From Welwitschia mirabilis (lineage: Eukaryota > Gnetophyta > Gnetopsida > Welwitschiales), in the NCBI GenBank assembly GCA_051453625.1, contig JBOZIK010000001.1:12500715-12564714 (forward strand): a stretch of DNA of 64,000 nucleotides, written 5' to 3'. The position numbers were made by a program, and so were the translations under genes. How positions within the stretch are numbered: the stretch's first letter is position 1; the number at the start of each line of letters is the position of its first letter. The notes under the pieces are model-generated. The model saw only the letters and a program-made list of their open reading frames with translations, did no database searches and was not told the DNA's origin. Positions 1 through 13,323 of this stretch are shown piece after piece.

Positions 1-162
1 NNNNNNNNNNNNNNNNNNNNNNNNNNNNNNNNNNNNNNNNNNNNNNNNNNNNNNNNNNNNNNNNNNNNNNNNNNNNNNNNNNNNNNNNNNNNNNNNNNNN
101 NNNNNNNNNNNNNNNNNNNNNNNNNNNNNNNNNNNNNNNNNNNNNNNNNNNNNNNNNNNNNG

Positions 163-423
163 TAGTGCAAGGAAAAATCCCTATAAATAAAGATTTAGAA
201 CTAGAATTCTTTATTATTTCAAAAATTAAGACTAGTAATTTAGTACTAATTCTTTACAATCAATAGGATATCATACTACCTGACTTATACATGATAGCAG
301 CTGTGAAGAATAGAATAAATTAAACAAATGTTAATATTATAGAAGGAATCTTTGTAGGTTTAGTTAGACATATTTCAAAAAAGAAGAAATTTGAAATAGA
401 AGCTTATGGTGCAGTTGGGCTAG
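163..423 (+). repeat. Direct repeat copy A of retroelement-like coding relic
   Basis: This stretch matches 806-1063 closely with scattered substitutions; both share the block starting AAACAAATGTTAATATTATA. It ends at a 100-N gap. It is the same decayed coding sequence as the block at 599-1140 and has more stops. It may be a true tandem duplication or an unmerged contig end. Confidence 0.75.
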
Positions 424-598
424 NNNNNNNNNNNNNNNNNNNNNNNNNNNNNNNNNNNNNNNNNNNNNNNNNNNNNNNNNNNNNNNNNNNNNNNNNNNNN
501 NNNNNNNNNNNNNNNNNNNNNNNTGTTTAGTAAATTTTAAATAATGTATCATTGAGGTAGGTTGGGATGAATGATTAATAATAAATAACATATTTACT

Positions 599-1140
599 TT
601 GAAATTTGTTTATGAATTTTACAAGAATTTAAGATTTTATGAAAAGAATAATGTGTTGGAAACAATTGTTGAGAATAAAAGAATATCAATTACTCAAGAA
701 GAAATCACAAGAATGTTGCTCTTACCATTTGGAGGTAAATCTATTAAGGATACAAGTAGGAAGGAAGATACAAATTTAAGCGTGAGTCTATTAAGAAGGA
801 TAGTAGTACGAGGTAACTTACCTATAAATAAAGCTTTATACTAGAGTTATTTATTATTCCAAGAATTGTGGCTAGTAATTTAGTGTGAATTCTTTACAAA
901 CAAAAGGGTATCACATTACCTATTCTGTACATGAAAGAAGCTATAAAGGATAGAACAAATCAAACAAATGTTAATATTATAGAAGGAATCTTTTTAGGTT
1001 TAGTTATACATATTTCAAAAATGAAGAAATTTGGAATAGAAGCTTATGGTGTAGTGGGGTTAGAATTTCCATCTTTGATAGACCAAATACTAAGTAAAAA
1101 TAGGTTCCATTTAGGCCAAGTAAGTTCTGTGTGGATTTAA
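599..1140 (+). pseudogene. Decayed retroelement gag-like (plant transposon protein type) fragment
   Basis: Two adjoining open stretches (599-844 and 931-1140) lie on the same strand and read as one protein if the intervening stops and a frame change are ignored. The composition is Lys/Ile/Asn-rich with a pattern like INKALY...YYS...LPILYMKEAI. It resembles the 'putative plant transposon protein' region found upstream of gag/pol in some plant retroelements. That resemblance is from memory and weak. No catalytic motif is visible and the reading is broken, so I treat it as a relic and not a gene. Confidence 0.4.
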
Positions 1141-2700
1141 CAATTCAATGTCTTTTTGGAGTTAAAGAATTAATCCTTTAAAAACCATAAAGCAAAGAAG
1201 TTAAACTCAAGGAACTTCTCAATTAGAACTAGGTGAACCCTCTTTTGTTCTTTAGAGCTTTCCATCATTATTTCCTCTTATAAGTGTGGGCGAAGATCCA
1301 ACTTAGTTTACTTTCAAAGAACTTCCTCCTCCTCATCCATTATATCCTAGTCCATTCTATAAAGCACTAGGAGATAATACGTTTAATAGTCTTTGCACTG
1401 CTTTAAATTTAGTTAAGGATGAAATTCAAACTTATCTTGATTGAAAGAAAGAATTATCAGAATTGCAGAACCAAGTTGCTTGTTAAGAATTGAGAATGAA
1501 TTTTTAAGATAAAAATTAGATCAAGAAAAAAAAATGTTAAAAAATTACAACAATGAATGATCAAAAAGGAGGAAAGTGTTTAACTCTCAGAATCATATAA
1601 GGACATGAGTAGAAAATTATACAAAGCATGTGAGTGAAATGTTAAATTATAAACAGCTGTTGAAGATAGAAATGAATTAGAAATTTTTCCAAAAAAAAGA
1701 CCAAAATATTAGCCTTTTTATTGTAGAATCTCACTTCAACTAAGAAATATAATGCTAAATATATAAAGCATCAAAAAAAATTTATTACATTTATATATAA
1801 TAAAGGGATTTTAACATTAAATAAGGAATACTCAGAGAAAATCTACACAAACCTAAAAGGTATGAATGAAAAATATATGAAGATTTAGGCAAAGGCCCAG
1901 AAGTATAGACACAAATGGATTGAAGTCTAAAATTTAATTAATATATTTTATAAGTAAATAAGAGATTTATTAATCAAATAACAGAAGAAAATANNNNNNN
2001 NNNCATCAAATTTAGCTATTTAGCATATGACCTTAGAAATAAAAGAAGAGATTAGAAGGATAGTAAATTTAATACAAGATATTCCTTCAACCTCTTCAAA
2101 TTTTGTTGCTAAAATTAAAAATAAAATAAAACTAAGTATTATAGATGCTTTCAAAGAATCTTATTTAGAATTGAAAAAGGATATTAGATTAATACATTAG
2201 AATATACCTAAATTCTTATTCAAAATTTAGAAAAAGAAAATATAAGATTACTACATGAATTATGCCTGATGGAGGTTAAATTAAGTAAAACCATGAAGGA
2301 TTGGCAATTTCTTGAAGCCTTGATTATTATCCCTAGAAGTTATNNNNNNNNNNNNNNNNNNNNNNNNNNNNNNNNNNNNNNNNNNNNNNNNNNNNNNNNN
2401 NNNNNNNNNNNNNNNNNNNNNNNNNNNNNNNNNNNNNNNNNNNNNNNNNNNNNNNNNNNNNNNNNNNNNNNNNNNNNNNNNNNNNNNNNNNNNNNNNNNN
2501 NNNNNNTGTGTGTGTGTGTATTGTATCATTGTGTTGCATCTACAAAATGTCATTTGACATGAGGATGAGGAAGAAGACCAAGATGGTATAAATACAATAA
2601 CAACTTTAACCATAAACCTATTCTTCAAAAGTAAAGAAAGGAAATGGCAAAAAAAAAAAAAAGGAAGTGATAAAGAGTATAAGAAGGGAATCACCACAGA
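1141..2700 (+). other. Purine-rich relic with coiled-coil-like coding remnants
   Basis: The plus strand is A/G-rich. Broken Lys/Glu/Leu-rich reading stretches (about 1400-1560 and 2030-2280) would form coiled coils if intact. No domain is recognisable and no open frame is longer than about 35 codons outside N-runs. It probably continues the gag-like relic upstream. N-runs lie at about 1994-2002 and 2344-2506. Confidence 0.35.
2507..2519. repeat. (TG)n microsatellite at gap edge
   Basis: A short TG dinucleotide run directly follows a 163-N gap. The gap is probably a collapsed or masked longer dinucleotide array. Confidence 0.7.
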
Positions 2701-3960
2701 GAGGGAGGATCTTTTGGCAAAAAGGCTTTAGAAATAGAACTAAGCAAGAGATCAAAGAAAAGCTTTAGACACCCTAAAAAGGGAACAACATCATCTCTAC
2801 TGTTTTAGTATTATCTGCAAAGGAAAACACAAAATTATTAGTGCATTTGTGTGTAAGATTCTTGTATTTTAATATAAAGCTAAAAAGGTAATTTTTTTAA
2901 GAAGTATTATGAACATGTTTTATTACTTAAAAAAGTAATATCCTCTTTACTTGCACCTATTTGTGTAGCTAACCACAAACTAGGATAATTAGTAATACTT
3001 AGAAATATGTATTAGAATTTAGTAAAACTTCTATTATGTTTTTCCATTTTTTTCATTCCCCATAATGTCAGATATGTATATAACAAACTCATTGGTTATC
3101 AACCTAACTAGTTCAAGCGACTTCATCATGAGTTTATTTTGATGATGCATTTTATACTAAATGGTTTAAATATTAGTGGTTTTAGCTAGTTATTTAGTAA
3201 ATCTCTTATTTTAATTTAATCATTAAGCTTATTTTAGATTAACAACATCATAGTTTTCTACATGTTTTAGCATAATTTNNNNNNNNNNNNNNTATTTATT
3301 TCAGAATATAAGATTGCATCAATGCTTTAAAGGTTTCCACTATTTTTTCCAATTAAAGGTCCTTTACAAATAAAGGCAAAAGGACTTTTTGAAGGTGAAT
3401 ATAGGGTAAAGGTGATTGGGAACCTTTATCCTAAAGTAGTAAGTTAGCAGTTGAAATGTTTATCATGTAGCTTTAGATGGAGTATTCATCTTTTTGTGTT
3501 AGGTGAAGGTTGTAATGATGAGTCAAATAAATGTCCTTTGTATCATGATGCTTCTATCAACTAATGCTATTACTACATGTCTCTAATCTCATCACACCTA
3601 TCATTATTACATGGCACTGCCATGAGTCTTCCATGTCACTATTACATGTCATTGAATATATTAGTTGTCTTTTATTTAATAATTAACTAAGCCCATAACC
3701 AGAATGTGATAATTTTTTCTTAAAGGCTTTATAAGGTATATTTTAATGCATTCTAGTTTAAAGAACCAATTACATCAGTTCCCTAGATGATGGCATTCAT
3801 GTTTTTAGCTAGCTCTTCATATTTGAGTATGTCATCCAGAATGTAGCATTTTACCTCAAATTATTATGGGAAAGTGAATAAGTTTAGAAATTATATTGAA
3901 AAGGGTCAAATACATAATTTCATGATTAAAAAAAACTATTTTAATATCTTTGATTAAGCT
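2700..3960. other. AT-rich spacer, nothing recognised
   Basis: I see no coding-like frame, terminal repeat, primer site or RNA gene here. A short N-run sits near 3279-3292. Confidence 0.5.
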
Positions 3961-3989
3961 AAAGTAGTCAAATATATTTAGTCTAAATA

Positions 3990-5142
3990 TCAATTATTTC
4001 ATATTAACACTTAGCTACTATGTGCTCAAACCCTTTGCGAGCATAGCATTAGGTACCCTTTTCTCTTGTATTGCCCTTGGATCCTAAGGATGTTGTGCCA
4101 TGATCTCTCTTATTTTTATATTTCTTACCTACCAATATCTTCTTGAATTTTCTAGTAAATAAAGATAATTATTTATCCATGTCAAAATCATAATTAGAAG
4201 CAAACGGAAAGGAGCTAGGTAAATCATCATTATTATTATGTCTAGAGGAAGGAATGTGTTTAACATTAAGAGTCATATCTTTTCCTTANNNNNNNNNNNN
4301 NNNNNNNNNNNNNNNNNNNNNNNNNNNNNNNNNNNNNNNNNNNNNNNNNNNNNNNNNNNNNNNNNNNNNNNNNNNNNNNNNNNNNNNNTCCTTAATTACC
4401 TTTACAAATATGTTAAATCTCGAATGTCAAAATGTCACTTATCGACTCTCCTAGCTTGCTATTTTCATTGTTCTCATTGTTCTTTATATCTTCAATTAAA
4501 AGCACTTTGTTTTCATAAGCCTTTGGGAGAGATCTTAATATCTTCTTAGTAATTTAACTTGATTTGAAAGGTTCTCCAAGTCCCTAAAGTCCATTAACTA
4601 TATTCATGAGCTTATTGTTAAATTTTATAAAGGTTTCATCATCTTACATTTAAATTTGCTCAAATTATGCAATAAGTATTTACTTCTTGATTTACTTAAT
4701 TTAATTAGTTTCTTCACATATCACCTACACGTAATCAGGTTATCTTTTACAGTGACAAAGTTTCTTACCTTTTTGTAATCCTCTGCATTGAGTTCATAGC
4801 ATATTCTATGCATTTCCTTATTGTTAAGCATTTTTTTATCTTTATTTTTATCCTACCATGAACTCCTTAGCTTAATAATGAATGTAGTTATTCTATCTAC
4901 TATTTGAGATTCCATTGAAGGGTTAAGATCTTCTTCCATAATTGTCTAGCAATCAAAACTCATTGCTCCAATGAAGACCTACATTATTATCTTCTAAACT
5001 CATAATTATCACTAGTGAAATAGGGTGGATGGTTAATGAGTTGACCTTCCATGATAAATATCCTATGAAAAATTAACTGAAAAGAAAACATTCATGATAA
5101 ATATCCTATGAAAAAATTAACTGAAAAGAAAAAATCCCTACA
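3990..5142 (-). pseudogene. Copia-type gag relic (UBN2-like domain and zinc knuckle)
   Basis: On the minus strand, from about 5050 downward, the broken reading matches the order of plant Copia gag proteins. An N-terminal RPPYFTSDNY block is followed by a central stretch with NIVNGL, then KILRSLPKAYENKVL (UBN2-type gag), then LTKKFKK and a degraded knuckle ending CYARKGFEHIVAKC near 4020-4060. The first cysteine pair is damaged, since the canonical form is CxxC-GH-C. Gag would coat element RNA in cytoplasmic particles. Stops, frameshifts and a 100-N gap (about 4289-4388) break it. It starts just inside a tRNA-Met primer site, which supports the assignment. No protease, integrase or RT follows, so only the 5' part of the element remains. 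Confidence 0.7.
5050..5136. repeat. 43-bp tandem duplication
   Basis: Two adjacent copies of a 43-bp unit beginning CATGATAAATATCCTATG lie in the leader between the primer site and gag. They differ by about one inserted A. Confidence 0.85.
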
Positions 5143-5159
5143 CTAATGTTCTAATACCA
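5143..5159 (-). other. Copia primer-binding site (initiator tRNA-Met type)
   Basis: The minus strand reads TGGTATTAGAACATTAG. This is close to TGGTATCAGAGC, the plant Copia site that pairs with the 3' end of initiator tRNA-Met. It lies directly inside an LTR end and upstream of gag. Confidence 0.7.
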
Positions 5160-6420
5160 TTCATTAGGATTGGCAATCCTAGAGGAGAGGGGTGAATAGA
5201 ATAGCTTGAGTGATTTTTGCTATACTAAGCTTGAACAATGTAATCGATTATCAAATTAAATGATATTTAGTGTGGAAATAACTCTGATGATAATTCAAAG
5301 AATTAATAATGAATATCTTAACATAGCACATGAATTATAACTAAAAGGCACAAGTATTGAAAAAAGAGCCTATTTTTCTTTATTCCAAGTGTAGTCTCTA
5401 GCTACACATCTAATAAGACTGTACGATAGTCCTTCATCAGTATAATTGGGATTTTTTGGTAATTCTTAGCCACTTGTATAAGCAAATTTAGTTTACTTAC
5501 ATTTACAATCAGGTACAGAGAAATAGAAGGTAGTAGAAAAGTACAACAAAAAATAAGATTGAATGATTATAAGAGTACTATTGTGAAATTGATAAAATGT
5601 TCTATCCATTACAATAGCTAAATTATTTATACAAAAGCTATACTATCTATTGTAGGTTATAAGGATGAAGAATTTAACTATTATCTCCTTCCAAATAATT
5701 ATTTAAGATTCCAGGATGATATTTCAATAGTTGTTAATAATCTATTATAGCTATATTTGTGTTTACTATTAGACAGTGATCGACCTCTCTTATGTGCCAG
5801 TCAACCCCTTATCTTACATTCATTTTTTATAATGTTTGGAAGTTGGATGGTCAACCTCTATCAAAGGCCTAGTTNNNNNNNNNNNNNNNNNNNNNNNNNN
5901 NNNNNNNNNNNNNNNNNNNNNNNNNNNNNNNNNNNNNNNNNNNNNNNNNNNNNNNNNNNNNNNNNNNNNNNNNNATAGAAGATAGTAGAAGATTACAACA
6001 AAATAAGATTAAATGATTGTAAGAGTACTATCATGAAATTGATAAAAGGTTCTAGCCACTACAATAGTCAAATTATTTATACAAAAGATATACTATCTAT
6101 TGTAGGTTATAATGATGAAGAATTTGACTATTAGCCCCTTCTAAATAATTATCTAAGATTCCAGGATGATATTTCAATAGTTGTTAATAATCCACTATAG
6201 ATATAGTGTGTTTACTATTAGACCCCCTTATCTTACGTTCATTTTTTATAATGTTTAGAATTTAAGTGGTCAACACCTATCAAAGGCCTAGTTGACTACC
6301 TAATAGTCGACCCTCTACTACTGATTAGTCAATTATCTATTAATTTTAATTATTTTCTTAAGTAGTATATGATCGATCCCCTACAGAATGTTGATTGATA
6401 GCATGATGAATTTCATCAAC
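5160..6420 (-). repeat. Copia LTR (minus strand) with internal gap duplication
   Basis: The inner LTR end at about 5160-5235 carries, on the minus strand, a TTCACCCCTCTCCTCTAGGA block followed by ATTGCCAATCCTAATGA. This resembles the 3' ends of SIRE-like plant Copia LTRs (from memory). The segment 5517-5874 recurs at 5975-6300 across a 100-N gap. The outer border is uncertain, near 6400-6420, where a palindromic TGATGAATTTCATCA lies. No matching second LTR was found in the window. Confidence 0.55.
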
Positions 6421-6449
6421 TCTGGTTTATTTTCTCTAAAATATGATCT

Positions 6450-9110
6450 CAAGATTCTTTTTCCTTTTCCCTTAGGCTTCTAATTTTCTCATTTCAAGGC
6501 ATTCAGTTCATCCTATGGAAATCTTAGTTCATTAGTTTCATTAGATAGGATTTAACTTGTTATTAATTGATAAATAGAATGAACAACAAAAGGAAATATA
6601 TAGGACATGCATTCAAGACTAACTTTGAAATTTGTAAAGTTCCTAAAACCTTTAGAAAGCAATAGAACACCAACCATAAAATAGCAAGAACAATAGAGAA
6701 AGGATAAATGAAAGGGCCTAAAATCCCTAGTTAAAAGAAAGAGAACTACAAGAAGCCAAGAAAAGAGTTACTAACAGAGATAAAATCAAGGTGTAGATGA
6801 TAAAGCTAATAAGGAAAAAAACCAAACTTTTCTTAACCTAAATAATGCCTCAAGAGATCCTTCAAATGAGTGATCTAGGTTAAGTAAAGAGAAAAATATT
6901 ACCCAATGTAAAGAGAAAAGCCTAAAAGTAATCATCCTTAGTAACAATGAGGAGGAAAAAGAAGGGATGAATATACAACAAATAGGANNNNNNNNNNNNN
7001 NNNNNNNNNNNNNNNNNNNNNNNNNNNNNNNNNNNNNNNNNNNNNNNNNNNNNNNNNNNNNNNNNNNNNNNNNNNNNNNNNNNNNNNTCTTTTTCCTTTT
7101 CCCTTAGTCTTCTAATTTTCTCATTTCAAGGCATTCAGTTAATCCTATTGAAATCTTAGTTCATTAGTTTCATTAGATAGGATTTAACTTGTTATTAACT
7201 TATAACTAGAACGAGCAACAAAAGGAAATATACAGGGTGTGCATTCAAGACTAATTTTGAAATTTCTAAAGTTTCTAAAACCTTTAGAAAGAAATAGAAT
7301 ACCAACCATAAAGTAGCAAGAACAATAGAGAAAGGACAAACGAAAGGGGATAAAATCCCTAGCTGAAAGAAAGGGAACTACAAGAAGCCAAGAAAAGAGT
7401 TACTAACAGAGATAGAATCAAGGTGTAGATGATAGAGCTAACAAGGGAAAAAACCAATCTTTTCTTAACCTAAATAATGCCTCAAGAGATCCTTTAAATA
7501 AGTGATATAAGTTAAGTAAAGAGAAAGATGTTACCCAATATGAAGAGAAAAGCCTAAAAGTAATCATCCTTAGTGCTAATGAGAAGGAAAAAGAAGGGAT
7601 GAATATACAACAAATAGGAGGAGAAAATAACCACGCTCAGAAAGACTTGGATGGAAAGGCTATGGGAAGGTAACATGGGTAAAAATCCTAGAAAAGAACA
7701 TAACAGTGTTAAGAGTCGTAGGGCTAGAGAAAGCATACAGAGAGTAATAAGACATAAGAATAAGATATGGAGTCTTTAAAATACCAACATTAGTAGCAAG
7801 AATAGCAACTACAGAAATGACAGCAAGAGTAATAGTAACAATAATAATAGAAGCTAGGGTAGAGAATGATAAAACATAAGAAGAAGATAAGAGGTCTTCA
7901 AAATGCCAACATTAATAGCAAGAACAGCAACTACAATAGTAGAAATGATGGTAAGAGCAATAGCAACAATAACAATAGAAGCCAGGGTAAAGCTTAACCA
8001 AAGAGCTCAAGAAGGATTGCCACACTTAAATGAGGAAGACATGGAGTGACATACAAATTATGTGCAACATGACATGGAGAAAACTTAGAAAAAAGAAGTA
8101 GAGTATGATGAATTAGCAGAGAGGCTACACCAAATTAGGATTTAAACCAGGAAAATCCATGGAGCAAATCATTAAAGATTCTAAATATTGCTTTTTTAGT
8201 GGTACTTGGAAAAGAACTAGAACCGAAAGAAGAAAATATTAGATGAAAGAATCCAGTTTAAAAATGCAAACCATATTCTAGAAAAGAAATGAACTAGAGC
8301 TACTTATTATTTTTATCATAGGGATAAGTTGATGAGGAGATACAAAAGGTGGTGATATTAGTCTCTTTTAGTTTCTTGATTTTAGAAATTATGNNNNNNN
8401 NNNNNNNNNNNNNNNNNNNNNNNNNNNNNNNNNNNNNNNNNNNNNNNNNNNNNNNNNNNNNNNNNNNNNNNNNNNNNNNNNNNNNNNNNNNNNGAACAAT
8501 AACTACAATAGTAGAAATTATGGCAAGAGCAATAGTAACAATAACAATATAAGCCAGGGTCAAGCTTAATCAAAGAGATCAAGAAGGCTCGCCACACTTA
8601 GATGAGGAAGACATGAAATGACATCCAAATTATGTGCAACATGACATGGAGGAAACTTAGAAAAAGGAAGTAGAGTATGATGAATTAGCAGCAACAAGGG
8701 GTTACACCAAATTAGCATTTAAACTAGGGAAATCCATGGAGCAAATCACTAAAGATTACTAAAGATTGGTTTTATAGTGGTACTTGGAAAAAAACTAGAA
8801 CCAAAAGAAGAAAATATTAGATGAAAGAATCTAGTTTAAAAATGCAAAGCGTATTCTAGAAAAGAAATCAAGTAGAGCTACTTATTATTTTTATCATAGT
8901 GATAAGTTGATGAGAAGATACAGAAGGTGGTGGTATTAGTCTCTTTTAGTTTCTTAATTTTATAAATTATGTATTAAGTTTTTACTATTTACGTAAAAAT
9001 AGTGGCCTTTATTTTATTAGCAAGAGTGGTTATCCCCACTTGGAAATGATTTTTGTACTCTTTTCTAATCTTCTATGAAATGGAATATAATTGAATAATT
9101 TTCTTATTAA
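6450..9110 (+). mobile_element. Unclassified LINE-like repeat with Asn-rich coding stretches
   Basis: A long repeat with no recognised enzyme. The block 6450-6987 recurs at 7088-7623 across a gap. A further unit (about 7780-8390) recurs within itself and again at 8494-9000. The unit encodes, in a broken plus frame, a run rich in Asn and Ser (NSNNNNRS-like) and then a better-kept stretch RGYTKLGFKPGKSMEQI (near 8110-8170). The 3' end (9000-9110) resembles plant LINE tails: TTTTTGTACTCTTTTCTAAT, then ATGAAATGG, then an A-rich tail. I infer a non-autonomous or ORF1-only LINE, but the family is unknown. Confidence 0.4.
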
Positions 9111-9990
9111 AAAAAGAAAAGAAAGAAACAATTCCTACAAAAGACAAAAATAAATTAAAAAAATCTAAACATAGGAACGAGAAAAAGAACATCAAATTAA
9201 ATAATTNNNNNNNNNNNNNNNNNNNNNNNNNNNNNNAAAAGTAGATAAAAGAACTCTATAAAAATCAAAAAAGAAAAAGGAACAAGTCATAAGAATAAGG
9301 AACCAATCCTCCCTTACATTTGGCTTCCATTATAAATAATAAAACTCTAACAGCCTCAATTAGCTAAGTAACTCAAAAAAGAATAAATACATAAAAAATC
9401 AAATAAACGATAAAATACAACACTTTAAGCATACTTGTCAAATAAAGAAAACAAAATATCCTAAAAATATCCAAAGGTTACTAAATAAGAAATTAGATTT
9501 CATTTATTTATTTTTCATTTTTTTCAAGAATTTATCGTTTGAACTAAATAAATAATAAAAGAAGCCCAAGAAAGGAAGAAAAGAAGGAAGAGTAGTAGTG
9601 CCTTTAGGAGCTTCACCATATCAGAAAATAGGAAGAGCTACATTAAAAGTCACAATTACATATCAACTAATTGAAGGATGGGAAAAAACACTCAAAATGT
9701 TTTTTAAAATTTTTAATAATAGAAGATAGGCTAACAGCATTAAAAAGGTTTAATGGAAGGGACATATATATGAGATGGACCACATACAACAAGCCTTCAT
9801 TGAAATTCTTTAATAGATATGGGTAAACACAGATGAGGGAAATTGTCAACTTTATAAGAAAAATCGNNNNNNNNNNNNNNNNTATGGGATGTGCATAAAA
9901 AAATGAAATTGAATTGAAGTATAATTCTATATGACTAGATGATTAAATTCATCAATAATTTCTAGAAAATAATATAAGAGTCAATTGAGC
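9111..9990. other. A-rich spacer, nothing recognised
   Basis: A-rich sequence with two short N-runs (about 9207-9236 and 9867-9882). A Lys/Arg-rich broken frame near 9560-9660 is not identifiable. Confidence 0.4.
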
Positions 9991-9999
9991 TAGTGTTTA

Positions 10000-12900
10000 A
10001 TAAAATGTCTTAGTTAAGATCAGTTCCTCATGCTTTGAACAACACTCATCCGGTTTTGCTTTCAAAAAATTAGGAGGCATTTGATGTTTAACATCATAGA
10101 TCAATTGGTGTTTGTAATTTCAACTATAGGATCTTTGCTAATAGCAATAATTAGGACCTTTTTTTAGAAAGTAGTAAGACTAAATCAACTAGATTTCTTA
10201 GAGAACGANNNNNNNNNNNNNNNNNNNNNNNNNNNNNNNNNNNNNNNNNNNNNNNNNNNNNNNNNNNNNNNNNNNNNNNNNNNNNNNNNNNNNNNNNNNN
10301 NNNNNNNNAATTGGCCCCTTTCTTTAGAAAGTAGTAAGATTAAATCAACTAGATTTCTTAGAGAACAAATCCATTCTTGATTATGTAATTTTCAATCATG
10401 ATCTATTCCGTTTCATGCAATAAACAAATCCATTCTTAATTATGTGATTTTAAATCATAAGCTATTTCATTTCATGTAAGAAAACAAGAAACGAGTTTTT
10501 GCCTTAAAGCTAGACATTAGAAAAGCTTATAATAGTGTGTCATGGAATTACCGTAAGAATATATTAACAAGTAAGGGCTTTTCTATATAGTTCATTAAAT
10601 TAGTTATGCAAATACAAAAATCAACTAAATTTAGCTTGAGAATTAATCAAACTATCCATAAATTCTTTAGTATAGAAAGAGCTCCAACACCGAGGGATCT
10701 CCTCTCACCTTATTTGTTCATAATAATGCTAGACATTCTCTAAAATTATTTCATAAGAGAAGGTGGAAAGAGGATAAAACTCCATACAATGTAAATCATA
10801 TGAAACCATAATATTTTCAAAAGATAACATCTAGTAAATCATAGCAATTAAGATGAGATTGGAAACTTTTGTAAAGTAATTTAGATTAGCCATTAGCTAG
10901 CACAAAAGCAAATCCTATTTTATTAATACTTGGACCAGTGTTAAATACATCATTGAAAGAATTCTTAGTGTAAGGAAAGGTAGTTTTATTTGGGTATACC
11001 AATGTTTAGATGGAATCGAGTAGGTTCTTGGGAATGGATCCTTCTCAAAATAGGTAGAAGTTATCATAGCTAAAACACTATTTTCCTATCCAGTAAGGAA
11101 AGGATTATCTTAGCCAACATGATTATATCAGCTATGGCTAAGTATAGTTCTTTTATTAGGATCCTCTCAAAAAAACGAAGAAAACATTAAATAAAACAAT
11201 AGAAAACTTTATTTGGGAAGAGAGTAAAGGATATTCCAAAACTCATACAAATGCTTTAAAAGAGATAGAAAAGATAGTGGAATCTAAAGCATGGGGAATA
11301 CAAGATATAAAAGATAGTATTTTCATAGCAAAAATCAATGCAATCAGAAAAATTAACATAAGGGGAAATGTTCCCTCTATTAGAGTCCTAAAAATAAAGT
11401 ACAAAGAATGGGAGTCAAGCAAGTAAATTCCCCCTTATAGTGGGCTTCTTACAAAGGGAGAGAAGAATTAGAAAAATTAATAACATGGGAGATTATAAGC
11501 TTAAATGATCTAGAGAATCTAAAACCAATGAGGGATTTAAAAGTAAAAGATTATCAAAAAGGAGGGATTCTTCCCCACTTGAGAAATGAGGCTATCAATA
11601 GAGTCATCGATCGCTTGCAAGAGCTTATGGCCTTAATGAAAATTACTTTATCAATGAAGGAAGATCATCAAAAAATAGATGGAAATAATATTAACACAAA
11701 AGCTCTGCTAATTAAGAAGCATGAGATGAATAAGATATTGCAAGACACTTGATAGTAAAATATGATGGGGAAAAATGTAGTCCTAAAATGGTTAGTGATA
11801 AAGGATAAGGCTTTATTAGCATAGAACCTTAGGGAGAGGACCTATAAAAATTTAGAACATGTGGAACCTATGGGAAATTGGAGACAACCTTATATTTGTT
11901 CTATGATTCTTCCCTTGCATAGGAGTTGTGACAAGTATTTAACAATGACTTGAATTAGAACAAGATTTATAACACATCAAGTAAGTTCATTAACATGAAG
12001 TTGTTGTTCTTATGGTTGGTCCCAACTTAGTTCTTTGAGAATATAATCTCTAACATAGATGTAATTCTATCAAAATTCAAAAGAACAATTATGAGTTTTA
12101 TTGTCCTTAAGCAAATGGGAAAACATCTCANNNNNNNNNNNNNNNNNNNNNNNNNNNNNNNNNNNNNNNNNNNNNNNNNNNNNNNNNNNNNNNNNNNNNN
12201 NNNNNNNNNNNNNNNNNNNNNNNNNNNNNNCTTTATTAGCATAGAACCTTAGGAAGAGAGCTTATAAAAATTTAGAACATGTGGAACCTATGGACAATTG
12301 GAGACTACCTTATATTTGTTCTAGGATTCTTCCCTTGCATAGGAGATGTGACAAGTATTTAACAATGACTTGAATTAGAACAAGATTTGTAACACACCAA
12401 GTAAGTTCATTAACATGAAGTTGTAGTTCTTAGGATTGGTCCCAAATTAGGTCTTTAAGAATATAAGCTCTAACATAGATGTAATTCTATCAAAAATCAA
12501 AAGAACAATTATGAGTTTTATTGTTCTTAAGAAAATGGGAAAACATCTCAATTTGAACCTATGAATAGAGATAAGTTAAGATGAGTTGTAGGCTCTAAAA
12601 TAGAAGAGAATCAATAGGATGGGCTCCACTGGTGGAGTTAAAAGCAATCCATCTTTCATCTTCAAGAAATATTTAATGAATGAAAAATTAGTGGACAAAT
12701 AGAAAAGACACCAAGTTGCATTCCATATTATTTATCAAGGGCTACAGCTTCAAGAGGTAGGAGAACAAATCCTTCTAAATTTCCCTAATATTAAAGAAAA
12801 AGAATTTTTTTTTGAGTGGGTTACTTCAAGAACAAAGAAAGGTTTCATTTAGAAATTTAAGCTATGAAAACCCTAAATCCCAATTGTGGAGTTTATTGAT

Positions 12901-13100
12901 AGGTGAATTGTATGAGTTAAAATTCATTTGAAGCTAAAAGGCCTCCATTTCAATTTCCTTTTAGCACTCAAGAAGGGAACGTAAGTTAATCTACTACTTT
13001 TTTTCACAGAAAATCTTTGAGACTACATAGGTAAGAGGTATTCTAGTTTAATTATAAAGTTAATTAACTTTTTAAGGGATGCAGAAGCTAGAGGAGATCA
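10000..13100 (+). pseudogene. Decayed LINE reverse transcriptase (ORF2 relic)
   Basis: With stops and frameshifts ignored, the plus strand reads through plant LINE RT blocks in order. They are a PISLCN-like block turned into CNFNYRIFANS (about 10100), LKLDIRKAY degraded to ALKLDIRKAYNSVSWN (10505-10540), a region like GDPLSPYLF decayed to PRDLLSPYLFIIML (10690-10735), and a LAGR-like segment ERIILANMIISAM (11100-11135). The later part (11520-11750) is one of the longer open pieces. The region 11810-12130 recurs at 12231-12550 across a 100-N gap. This enzyme family copies LINE RNA at a nicked chromosomal target. Nothing here could be functional. Confidence 0.65.
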
Positions 13101-13323
13101 CATTCTACGTGAGCCCCTGTGAAAGAAGCAAGGGGGGATGACTCTTAGAGGAGTGACCATGTTATGAATGTTTCATGCCTAATAATGATAAGGTCTAGAA
13201 TGGATAGCATGACCAATTTCAAAAATCAACCTAGGGCAAATGCTCCTTAGGAATAGCATGAATAAGAGAAAGTAACTTACTCAAACTAGCCATAGCTTGT
13301 AGAGGAAGTCAGAGCAAGTATCA

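Noticed and set aside
5050-5136. CRISPR-like short repeats
   Set aside because: Only two adjacent units without spacers; the plant context and retroelement leader explain them as a simple tandem duplication.
7554-7736. Minus-strand 60-codon open frame with Leu/Phe/Ser runs
   Set aside because: It is the complement of a purine-rich repeat and its duplicated sister lacks the frame.
11528-11752. Plus-strand 74-codon open frame as an independent gene
   Set aside because: It continues the decayed LINE ORF2 reading on the same strand; there are no promoter or start signals of its own.
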